Shown here: positions 8,841 through 17,521 of the stretch, one piece after another
How the letters are laid out: each line of letters begins with the position of its first letter
Numbering within the stretch: the stretch's first letter is position 1
Assembly: GCA_031308135.1 (NCBI GenBank)
Contig: JAHLJT010000631.1
Coordinates: 37,843,890-37,907,889 of the forward strand
Reading direction: 5' to 3'
Source of the DNA: Acheta domesticus
Lineage: Eukaryota; Arthropoda; Insecta; Orthoptera; Gryllidae
DNA length: 64,000 nt
Translations under genes and position numbers: made by a program
The notes under the pieces: generated by a model
Told to the model about the DNA's origin: nothing
What the model saw: only the letters and a program-made list of their open reading frames with translations
The model's database searches: none

Positions 8841-11587
8841 TTAAGGTGGAATGAGAAAGCGAGCATCAGTGGGGAGGTGGAGTCGGCCAGGGGAGGGTTT
8901 TTTATTGAAGTATTGAACATAGTTATGGAAAGAGTTTTGTAGTATGGGATTTTTGAAAATTTCTTCTATCTGTTTGGAGGCGGTTTGGATTATATAGGTT
9001 GAGATAGTTGGGGTGTTGTGTTTCTTTAGATAGGTTTCGAATGGTATGCCGAGGGTTGGTTTGAATGCAATCCGAATAAATCTGTTTTCTGCTCTGTTTA
9101 AGTAATTGGTATTTGATTTGGCAGCTGTGGCCCAGGAGATGCAGGCGTAAGTGCCAGCGCTGCGGATGCACATAGTATATAGCAGTAATTTAGTTTTTTC
9201 CTTAATGGAGGAAGCTTTGAGTAAAGGATAAAGTCGGGCTATATTTGCGCCCATCTTTTGTGAAGCATATTTACAGTGATTTGCCCAGGTGAGTTTGTTG
9301 TCGAATTTGAGGCCAAGATAGGTAATGCAGTCGCTCCATGGTATGGTGATTCCTTGAAGTTGAATTGGATCCGGTGTTGTTTCATGTCTCCAGGTGAATA
9401 TTATTGCTTGACATTTTTGTTGTATTTAGTGAAAGACCATTTAATTTGCTCCAGTTGAGGAAGTCTTCGGAAGCGTTTTGTAGTCTTCTAACTGCGGCTT
9501 TTGTTCTTGCAAATTTGGAAGTGAAGGCCACATCGTCAGCAAAGAGATAGTTTGTAACATGAGAGGATTGAGGAAGATCATGGAGATAGAGTGAGAAAAG
9601 TAGAGGAGATAGAACCGCTCCTTGTGGTACACCAGCTAGGATAGGTTTAGAGGTGGATCGGTGTGATTGGTAGATAACTTTGAAAGTTCTATTGTTGAGG
9701 TAGCTATGGATAAGAAGACATATTTGTTTAGGAAGGAATTTAATACATTTTTCTAGTAGAATTCTGTGATTTACCTTGTCAAAAGCTTGTGAGAAGTCGA
9801 AGAATATGGCTGGTAGAGAGCAATGGAGAGAAAGTGAAGATGAGATTTCTAAGGCAAGTCTAAACGTTTGCATTTCTGACGAGTGGCCCTTTCGAAAACC
9901 AAATTGCGAGGCTGGTATAACATTGTTGGTTTCTAGATGTTTTGTAATTTTGGGAAGTAGAATTCTTTCAAAGATTTTGGATAAGTGCGAGAGGAGACTA
10001 ATAGGTCGGTAGTTTATTGGCTCTCTAGCATTTTTATTTGGTTTATTAATCATGATGATTGATGCTGATTTCCAAATTTGTGGGTAGTACCCTGTGGTTA
10101 GGCATGCGTTCATTATTTGTAAGATGGATTTGATAGCTATTTTTGGTAGGTGTTTATCATTGTACCACTGATAAAGTCTGGTCCACAAGCTTTATTAGGA
10201 TTAATAGATTTGATTTGATTGATGAGTTCATTTTCTTGAATGGTATTATCTTCCTCGTTAGTAGAATCTGATGGTTGAAATGGAAGAGTTTCGATGATTT
10301 CGTTGAAAGGGGGTAGTGTATCTGGAAGTTGAACAAAGTCATAGTTGGTTCTTGCATAAGTTTTTGTTGGATTTGGAGTAAATCTCTCTTGTAATATTGA
10401 AGCAAAGATTTCTGCCTTTCTTTCTGGATCATATGTTATTAAATTATTTCTTTGATCGATTAGAGCGGTAATTGGTGGAGCTGGATTTTTCAGGGTTTTC
10501 TGCAATTTCCATATATCTTTTCTATCCTTTACGTCTGCCTTAGTAAGAAATTTTTCCCATTCTGTTGATCTGTATTCAGCAAGGATTTTAGAAACTTCTC
10601 TTCTGGTTTTTTGGAAAATAGCTTTGTCAGCTGGATCTCGCGATCGATAATATTTTCGCTGTGCTTTTCTTCTCAGTTGAATTTGTTGGAGAATATACGA
10701 AGGTAATTTGCTTCCTTTTTCTTGAATTGCGTGTGAACTAGAGGCAATTTTAAAAGCAGTATTTATATGGTAATTTAAACTTTTAAGTTGGGTTTCTATT
10801 TCCGAAGGTGTGCGAGGTCCAGATTCTTGCAGTTTAATTTTGTGGCAATTCTGTCTCTAAATTTTGCCCAATCTGGGGTCTTTTTGTTGGGAGTTTGGAT
10901 GGAGTAGGGAAAAGCTCCTAGATAAATCGCTATTAGGATGGGTAGATGATCAGAGCGCAGTTCGAAGAGTGGCCTCGGGGTGGTGGGTAGGAGTGAATTA
11001 GAGTGTATAATGAAGTCTAATATTTCATAAGGAGTGTTTCTGTATATAAAGGTTGGGCCTGTTGGTGGAAGAATTGAGATTGAATGATGGGATTCTAGAT
11101 ATTGGTACAGAATGTCTCCTGCTGTGGAATTGCAGTGGCAGCCCCATTCAAGACGTTTTGCGTTGATATCTCCTCCCATAATGACTGTAGAGTCATCTGG
11201 AAATAAAGCATTTAAATCTTTTGTGGTTAGAGGTTTTTGGGGGCTTTTGTAGGCAGAGATGATGGAAACTGGCCCCGTAACTGTACCGAGTTCTACTATG
11301 GTAGCTTCTATTTCATCTAGTTGGGGTGTTGGAAGTCTCGTATGGGGTAAAGATTTTCTTATAGCTATAGCCGTGCCTCCTCCTGGACCAGTTTGTCTAT
11401 CATTACGATAAATATGGTATCCTTTTAGATTGAAGTTTCTGTTTGATGATAGGTGGGTTTCCTGTAGTAGTAAGATTGCTACGTTGTAGTCAGCGCAGAA
11501 TTGATCAATGAGAACTTTGTCTTTTATAAGGGTACCATTCGCGTTCCATGATATTATATGATACAATCTGTTTGTTATGGGAGCCAT
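8841..11587 (-). pseudogene. Jockey-like LINE ORF2 (endonuclease + reverse transcriptase), frameshifted
   Basis: The endonuclease part is 10796-11587 (263 residues) and contains SWNANG, LLQETH, GPGGGTAIAI, GGDINAKRLEWG and SDHLPI, the usual exonuclease/endonuclease/phosphatase-fold motifs of LINEs. The RT part follows in pieces: 10137-10505, 9382-10188 (YRPISLLS, FDFSQAFDK, AGVPQGAVLSPLLF, FADD) and 8841-9413. Apparent 1-nt shifts occur near 10834, 10157 (three T instead of four) and 9414-9418 (five T instead of four). The right-arm copy keeps the open frame at the latter two. ORF2 supplies target-primed reverse transcription, so as assembled this copy is inactive. The shifts could be real decay or homopolymer assembly errors. 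Confidence 0.85.
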
Positions 11588-12490
11588 TTAGAAAAGAGTT
11601 GCAATGGTTTCAAGTGCCGTAAATGCTTTGGTAGTGATGTCTCCTGGTTGTTTAAATATGTTAATTACGGTTTTAATGCCTGCTATAATTTTTCTTAGGT
11701 TAAGTCCTTTTATGGTGTCGAGGAGCTCTTTGAATTCTCCAATTGTGCTTTGGTTGCTCAATGTTTGAAGATTTTCTGTATTTTCTGGATTTTGAGTTGT
11801 TTCTTTGTTGTCATTGTTATCTTGATTAAACCATGGTGGGTTTTTTGTGTTTGTCGCCTTTGTTAGATGGGGAAAATCAGTGATTGAAGATATATTTTTG
11901 TTGCGTTGGTTTTGGATAATCTGTCTCTCTCTGCTCTGTTTGAGTTTTTCAAGTTGTTGTTGCCTGGCCAATTTTGCCTCTAAGTGGAAACGGCATTCAG
12001 AGTAATTTGCTGGATGGTCACCAGCGCAGTTTGCACATTTCGGTTTGGTGCTAAGTTTATCCGTGATTGGGCAATTTATCGAGGAATGATCCCCAGCACA
12101 TCCCATGCATCTGGGTGGTCTTCTACAACCATTTTTGGTATGTCCCCAGGAGGCACATAAGACGCAGAAGGGTATTCTGTGTTTGTCTTTTGGCTCCTCA
12201 AATTGTACTTTATAGTGTGCTAAATATTTAATATTTTTCAACTCTGTAATTTGGTTGTGATTAAATTCAATTGCGTAGATGCCAAGGGGTACTAATTTGT
12301 TGTCAATAGATTTTCGTTTGAGCTCACTAAGGTGGTGGACTTTGATTCCTGAAGCTTGAATTTCAGCGCGTAACTCTTCACAGTTCATATTTATATCTAA
12401 TCCTCTGATCATTAGTTTGTATCTCCTTTCTGGTGTAGCTCTGTGGAAGTAGAAAGCTAATTCCGTATAGTTTCTAGTATTTGACAGCAT
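11588..12490 (-). CDS. Jockey-like LINE ORF1 (gag-like, CCHC zinc knuckles), main part
   Basis: A 300-residue gag-like protein segment. It carries ERRYKLMIRGLD, a typical start of the RNA-binding region, then three zinc knuckles near residues 109-165: CVLCASWGHTKNGC (CX2CX4HX4C), CMGCAGDHSSINC, and CANCAGDHPANYSEC. A glutamine/lysine-rich region and an amphipathic C-terminus follow. ORF1 proteins of this kind coat the element RNA. The stop codon TAA directly abuts the ATG of ORF2, which fits translation by reinitiation. Upstream, the frame is broken from its N-terminal part at 12812-13171 by apparent shifts near 12.53 and 12.81 kb, so the ATG at 12490 may not be the ancestral start. Confidence 0.82.
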   Translation of the reverse strand: MLSNTRNYTELAFYFHRATPERRYKLMIRGLDINMNCEELRAEIQASGIKVHHLSELKRKSIDNKLVPLGIYAIEFNHNQITELKNIKYLAHYKVQFEEPKDKHRIPFCVLCASWGHTKNGCRRPPRCMGCAGDHSSINCPITDKLSTKPKCANCAGDHPANYSECRFHLEAKLARQQQLEKLKQSRERQIIQNQRNKNISSITDFPHLTKATNTKNPPWFNQDNNDNKETTQNPENTENLQTLSNQSTIGEFKELLDTIKGLNLRKIIAGIKTVINIFKQPGDITTKAFTALETIATLF

Positions 12491-12811
12491 TTTTTCGATT
12501 GTGTTATGATCATCAATGCTGCCTGGTCTGAGGATCAGTGCTTGTGTCGTTATCTGGGCAAATAATGGTTTTTTGACAATGTGCTTGTAGAAATTTGATA
12601 ATCCCAGTTGGATTTGTGATGGTTGTTTTATCTATATAGAAGCTTCCAATGGATTGGAATCTGGATTTTTTGTTTCCTAAACTATTTTGCGAATTTTTGT
12701 TGGAGTTAGTTTGCTTACGAGCATCAGTGTCTTCGTTATTGTTGTGAGATTGATTAGACGATGTAGTGTCTATTTCTTCTGGCAGTAATTGTTCAGGTGG
12801 AGTTGGATCTT

Positions 12812-13171
12812 CTATGATGAGATCGGGATTTCATTTAAAATATTAAATTTGTTTGCAGTCGGGATTTGCTTCGTCGGTGATTTGTGTCGAGTTCTAAAGA
12901 ACTTTTTGGGGCAGGACCACGATTCTTTTGAGCTGTCTTGCTCGTTGGTTGTGTTTTCTTCAATTGGGTAATGTTTTGGATTATTTCCATTTGAGTTAGA
13001 GCTTGTGCTTGATTCAATGTCAACATTGGATGTAGTTTGTTCATTTAGGCTATTATTGGTGTGATTTTGTTCAAGGATACTATCTCCTGTATCTTGTTTA
13101 TTTGTAATGATGACTCGTGGTATTAAATGTACTGGTCCTTGATTTTGCGTTTTTTGTCTATGAGTAGACAT
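12812..13171 (-). pseudogene. LINE ORF1 N-terminal part, out of frame with the rest
   Basis: The open frame begins with MSTHRQKTQNQG at 13171 and encodes an Asn/Ser/Thr-rich, low-complexity N-terminus as in other jockey gag proteins. It stops near 12812. The coding-like sequence continues in another frame (Asn/Gln-rich, then a KSRFQSIGSFYIDKTTIT segment) to about 12540, where a further shift leads into the zinc-knuckle part. The reading frame also extends upstream into the PLE target sequence, so a PLE-initiated fusion start is possible but unproven. Confidence 0.6.
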
Positions 13172-13218
13172 TTTCACTTGGTTTGATAGATTTTTATTTT
13201 GTGTGTCAGTTGATTTTT

Positions 13219-13234
13219 TAATGCACGGAGCTGT
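13219..13234. repeat. LINE target-site duplication, 5' copy (left arm)
   Basis: Second copy of the 16-base duplication seen at 8491-8506. Here the ribozyme motif is cut off after the 5' strand of stem I, so its catalytic core is missing. Confidence 0.85.
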
Positions 13235-14794
13235 ACTGTGCACGGGTTAATATAGGGCTACGTTCCCCTTCTACCTGTGTACCGGTTGGCCGGGTGGTCG
13301 GCCAATGCGGAGAGAGTGCAGCGGCCAATCAGGGCCGGGCTCTCCGCGGTGCGCTGTTGACGGACGGCGCTCCGTCCGTTGCCGGACGTAGGGGAGCAGC
13401 TAGGACCGCGTCCGTTCGAGACCGGACGTCCTGGTAAAATAGGTGTTTCCAGGCATCGTGAAGACGAATGCCTTGGTCAGCATTAAGATTATGCGGGTGT
13501 TTAATTATTTCCACCGCCTCTTTTACCCTCCTCGTACCCCAGCGGTCTTCTCTGGCTAAGAGGCGAGTGTCATCAAATAAGATGGCATGGCCAGTTTTCC
13601 ATGCGTGCAATGCTATGGCCGATTTATTCGTATTATTGTATTTATAATGACGAATATGTTCCCGGAGGCGTTCATCTACTGTGCGTCCCGTCTCGCCAAT
13701 GTAACTATGGCCGCAGCTGCATGGGATCTCGTATACCCCTGATGACATAAGGGGAGGGACGCGATCTTTCACGCGTACAAGCTTTTGCCCAAGTTTTTCC
13801 TGGGCTTTGTAGGCCGTCTTTATATCAAAGCGGCTCAATAGCTTGCCAATCTTATCGGTGACACCTCGTATATACGGTAGAGTGGCTATAGTTTGGTTGG
13901 TATTGTCACTAGGTGTGGTGATATCGACCGTGTTGGAAGTGGTCGTAGCCTGCCGTACCGCTTGGTTGGCAGCGCTAGCGCTGTATCCGTTAGCTCGAAA
14001 TGTGGTCTTTAGGAGCTCCATTTCAGAGTCCAACGATTCCTTATCACACACTCTAATTGCTCTGATGGCCAGAGTTTTCAAAACCCCCGTTTAGTTGCCG
14101 GGTGATGGTGAGAGCCGGCATGCAAATAACGGTTTGTATGAGTGGGTTTACGGTAAACACTGTGTCCTAGTCTGCCGTTCGCTTTCCGACTCACCAGCAC
14201 GTCAAGGAAAGGTAATTTTCCCTCATTTTCCACCTCCATCGTAAACTTAATCTTAGGGTGTGTGTTGTTAAGGTGCTGGAGGAAGTCAGCTAAGGTGTGA
14301 GGACCGTGGGGCCACACTACTAGTGTATCGTCCACGTACCGGAGCCAAACAGTTGGTTTTAGTGGGGCATTCTCCAGGGCCTCCGTTTCAAAGGCCTCCA
14401 TAAACAGGTTAGCCACAACTGGAGAGAGGGGAGAACCCATGGCCGCTCCTTCAACTTGAGCATATAATTGCTCTCGGTATTGGAAGAAAGTGGACGTGAG
14501 ACAGAACTCAGCTAAGTCGGCCCATTCCGACGTGAGCCCACGGGAGCAAAGTTTACTGCGTATGACAGTGGCCGCCTCGTCCACTGGAACCATAGTGAAC
14601 AAAGACGTGACATCGAAGCTGACGAGGATGTCCGAGTCATTTATGCGGAGCTCCTTAAGAATGTCAATAAGGTGGGCCGAATTCCTGACAGCTGACTTGA
14701 TGTCGTCAGTCAAAGGCTGCAGTTTATCGGTCACATAGCGGGCAAGAGGGTGGGTGGGGGAGTTAATAGCGCTCACAATGGGGCGCAGTGGCAC
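13235..14794 (-). mobile_element. PLE fragment, inner left arm (5'-truncated)
   Basis: Corresponds to PLE residues from about 356 (PLRPIVS) through the GIY-YIG domain and terminal region up to the LINE insertion. Two frames, 14078-14794 and 13329-14081, are split by one missing C in a run (five here near 14085, six in the other copies). The stretch 13901-14794 has no inverted partner in the right arm. Confidence 0.92.
13329..14794 (-). pseudogene. Truncated, frameshifted PLE RT/GIY-YIG ORF
   Basis: Retains RT motifs A (SFDVTSLF), B (AMGSPLSP) and C (YVDD) in 14078-14794, and the whole GIY-YIG nuclease in 13329-14081, but lacks the first 355 or so residues. It carries serine at the position where the ORF at 5941-8469 has arginine, like the right-arm copies. 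A 1-nt deletion in a C-run breaks the frame after ATKRG. Confidence 0.88.
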
Positions 14795-14797
14795 AAG
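14795..14797. other. Central junction of the palindrome
   Basis: Three bases (aag) join the minus-oriented PLE, which stops inside the RT region at 14794, to the plus-oriented PLE, which resumes before the GIY-YIG domain at 14798. Neither PLE copy explains these bases. Confidence 0.75.
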
Positions 14798-15473
14798 CCA
14801 ACCAAACTATAGCCACTCTACCGTATATACGAGGTGTCACCGATAAGATTGGCAAGCTATTGAGCCGCTTTGATATAAAGACGGCCTACAAAGCCCAGGA
14901 AAAACTTGGGCAAAAGCTTGTACGCGTGAAAGATCGCGTCCCTCCCCTTATGTCATCAGGGGTATACGAGATCCCATGCAGCTGCGGCCATAGTTACATT
15001 GGCGAGACGGGACGCACAGTAGATGAACGCCTCCGGGAACATATTCGTCATTATAAATACAATAATACGAATAAATCGGCCATAGCATTGCACGCATGGA
15101 AAACTGGCCATGCCATCTTATTTGATGACACTCGCCTCTTAGCCAGAGAAGACCGCTGGGGTACGAGGAGGGTAAAAGAGGCGGTGGAAATAATTAAACA
15201 CCCGCATAATCTTAATGCTGACCAAGGCATTCGTCTTCACGATGCCTGGAAACACCTATTTTACCAGGACGTCCGGTCTCGAACGGACGCGGTCCTAGCT
15301 GCTCCCCTACGTCCGGCAACGGACGGAGCGCCGTCCGTCAACAGCGCACCGCGGAGAGCCCGGCCCTGATTGGCCGCTGCACTCTCTCCGCATTGGCCGA
15401 CCACCCGGCCAACCGGTACACAGGTAGAAGGGGAACGTAGCCCTATATTAACCCGTGCACAGTACAGCTCCGT
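14798..15473 (+). mobile_element. PLE fragment, inner right arm (GIY-YIG domain and terminal region)
   Basis: Matches unit positions 19446-20121. It encodes the GIY-YIG endonuclease from NQTIATLPYIRG to the stop at 15369, then the GC-rich terminal region up to the ribozyme stem I ('agctccgt'). There the LINE begins abruptly with no target duplication on this side. The frame is open but has lost the RT domain. Confidence 0.92.
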
Positions 15474-17117
15474 CCAGCTCCACCAATTACCGCTCTAATC
15501 GATCAAAGAAATAATTTAATAACATATGATCCAGAAAGAAAGGCAGAAATCTTTGCTTCAATATTACAAGAGAGATTTACTCCAAATCCAACAAAAACTT
15601 ATGCAAGAACCAACTATGACTTTGTTCAACTTCCAGATACACTACCCCCTTTCAACGAAATCATCGAAACTCTTCCATTTCAACCATCAGATTCTACTAA
15701 CGAGGAAGATAATACCATTCAAGAAAATGAACTCATCAATCAAATCAAATCTATTAATCCTAATAAAGCTTGTGGACCAGACTTTATCAGTGGTACAATG
15801 ATAAAACACCTACCAAAAATAGCTATCAAATCCATTTTACAAATAATGAACGCATGCCTAACCACAGGGTACTACCCACAAATTTGGAAATCAGCATCAA
15901 TCATCATGATTAATAAACCAAATAAAAATGCTAGAGAGCCAATAAACTACCGACCTATTAGTCTCCTCTCGCACTTATCCAAAATCTTTGAAAGAATTCT
16001 ACTTCCCAAAATTACAAAACATCTAGAAACCAACAATGTTATACCAGCCTCGCAATTTGGTTTTCGAAAGGGCCACTCGTCAGAAATGCAAACGTTTAGA
16101 CTTGCCTTAGAAATCTCATCTTCACTTTCTCTCCATTGCTCTCTACCAGCCATATTCTTCGACTTCTCACAAGCTTTTGACAAGGTAAATCACAGAATTC
16201 TACTAGAAAAATGTATTAAATTCCTTCCTAAACAAATATGTCTTCTTATCCATAGCTACCTCAACAATAGAACTTTCAAAGTTATCTACCAATCACACCG
16301 ATCCACCTCTAAACCTATCCTAGCTGGTGTACCACAAGGAGCGGTTCTATCTCCTCTACTTTTCTCACTCTATCTCCATGATCTTCCTCAATCCTCTCAT
16401 GTTACAAACTATCTCTTTGCTGACGATGTGGCCTTCACTTCCAAATTTGCAAGAACAAAAGCCGCAGTTAGAAGACTACAAAACGCTTCCGAAGACTTCC
16501 TCAACTGGAGCAAATTAAATGGTCTTTCACTAAATACAACAAAATGTCAAGCAATAATATTCACCTGGAGACATGAAACAACACCGGATCCAATTCAACT
16601 TCAAGGAATCACCATACCATGGAGCGACTGCATTACCTATCTTGGCCTCAAATTCGACAACAAACTCACCTGGGCAAATCACTGTAAATATGCTTCACAA
16701 AAGATGGGCGCAAATATAGCCCGACTTTATCCTTTACTCAAAGCTTCCTCCATTAAGGAAAAAACTAAATTACTGCTATATACTATGTGCATCCGCAGCG
16801 CTGGCACTTACGCCTGCATCTCCTGGGCCACAGCTGCCAAATCAAATACCAATTACTTAAACAGAGCAGAAAACAGATTTATTCGGATTGCATTCAAACC
16901 AACCCTCGGCATACCATTCGAAACCTATCTAAAGAAACACAACACCCCAACTATCTCAACCTATATAATCCAAACCGCCTCCAAACAGATAGAAGAAATT
17001 TTCAAAAATCCCATACTACAAAACTCTTTCCATAACTATGTTCAATACTTCAATAAAAAACCCTCCCCTGGCCGACTCCACCTCCCCACTGATGCTCGCT
17101 TTCTCATTCCACCTTAA
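15474..17117 (+). CDS. LINE reverse transcriptase ORF fragment, uninterrupted
   Basis: An open frame runs from the junction to the stop at 17117 (547 residues); the first ATG is at 15798. Counted from that ATG: YRPISLLS 51-58, FGFRKGHS 87-94, FDFSQAFD 120-127 (catalytic Asp of motif A), AGVPQGAVLSPLLF 176-189, and FADD 207-210 (catalytic pair). A thumb and C-terminal region with NRAENRFIRIAF follow. It lacks the endonuclease, so autonomous insertion is not expected. At the two places where the left copy is frameshifted, this copy keeps the frame. Confidence 0.88.
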   Translation, partial: PAPPITALIDQRNNLITYDPERKAEIFASILQERFTPNPTKTYARTNYDFVQLPDTLPPFNEIIETLPFQPSDSTNEEDNTIQENELINQIKSINPNKACGPDFISGTMIKHLPKIAIKSILQIMNACLTTGYYPQIWKSASIIMINKPNKNAREPINYRPISLLSHLSKIFERILLPKITKHLETNNVIPASQFGFRKGHSSEMQTFRLALEISSSLSLHCSLPAIFFDFSQAFDKVNHRILLEKCIKFLPKQICLLIHSYLNNRTFKVIYQSHRSTSKPILAGVPQGAVLSPLLFSLYLHDLPQSSHVTNYLFADDVAFTSKFARTKAAVRRLQNASEDFLNWSKLNGLSLNTTKCQAIIFTWRHETTPDPIQLQGITIPWSDCITYLGLKFDNKLTWANHCKYASQKMGANIARLYPLLKASSIKEKTKLLLYTMCIRSAGTYACISWATAAKSNTNYLNRAENRFIRIAFKPTLGIPFETYLKKHNTPTISTYIIQTASKQIEEIFKNPILQNSFHNYVQYFNKKPSPGRLHLPTDARFLIPP

Positions 17118-17451
17118 TCTACTATAAATTCAACATTATTCTGCAAAAACCCACTTAAAGTCATCTCCTAAATCTTCAATATTATATTCCACAAACTCAA
17201 TAAGCAAATATTCCAAACTTCAACATCAAATCCTATCACACCAAGTATCCATACTAACCCAAATAAGAAAAGGGCCGTACTCAAATACTCATCTTTTTAT
17301 TTATCTCTGTATAAACTGCTAAACATTGAGTTTTCCAGGGCCTCGAACGAGGCAGGACTCATCCAGACGAAGAACCCCTCAACAAAGACCACTGGCGGAA
17401 GAGCGCCAATCGGCGTAGGCCGCCTACACATCAAAATGGCCAACTATGCGA
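15474..17451 (+). mobile_element. Jockey-like LINE, 5'-deleted copy (right arm)
   Basis: Matches left-arm positions 10484-8507 in reverse complement, with the same 3' junction to PLE (gcga followed by the 16-bp target sequence at 17452-17467). It lacks ORF1, the endonuclease and the 5' target duplication. The shared 3' junction means this is the same insertion event as the left LINE, copied and internally deleted. Confidence 0.9.
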
Positions 17452-17457
17452 ACAGCT

Positions 17458-17521
17458 CCGTGCATTACGCCCTGAGGAAGGTCGCAGAATGGCGACCGAA
17501 ACGTCGGCACCTTTGCCATGG
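17458..17521 (+). ncRNA. Hammerhead-ribozyme-like motif (type I), reference copy
   Basis: Core boxes are CTGAGGA at 17472-17478 (matches CUGANGA) and GAAA at 17498-17501, followed by CGTC with predicted cleavage after C17505. Stem II is GGTCGC/GCGACC (17480-17485 with 17492-17497) and loop AGAATG. Stem I has an inner GCC/GGC pair, an internal loop, and an outer CCGTG/CATGG helix (17458-17462 with 17517-17521). Stem III is only the self-complementary ACGT, which would need dimerisation, as known for short-stem-III hammerheads. Hammerheads are established in PLE terminal repeats. The motif recurs every 2660 bp, once per unit. Confidence 0.8.

Larger units (their letters stand above)
8507..13218 (-). 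mobile_element. Jockey-like LINE inserted in a PLE (nearly full length, left arm)
   Basis: A 4.7-kb non-LTR retrotransposon with ORF1 (CCHC zinc knuckles) and ORF2 (apurinic-type endonuclease, then reverse transcriptase). ORF2 starts directly after the ORF1 stop codon. The 3' end reads '...ggccaactatgcga' with no poly(A) tail, unlike most jockey-clade elements. A 16-bp duplication of PLE sequence flanks it. Several single-base shifts in homopolymer runs break the frames; the right-arm copy has the open frame at both shared positions. Confidence 0.88.
10485..13218 (-). other. LINE 5' segment present only in the left arm
   Basis: These 2.73 kb (LINE 5' end, ORF1, endonuclease) have no counterpart in the right arm, where PLE sequence ending at 15473 joins directly to the LINE position equivalent to 10484. 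Confidence 0.85.

Noticed and set aside
15526..15801. Plus-strand 91-codon open frame in the LINE (also mirrored at 10157-10432)
   Set aside because: It is an off-frame shadow of the LINE ORF2 frame that carries the RT motifs.
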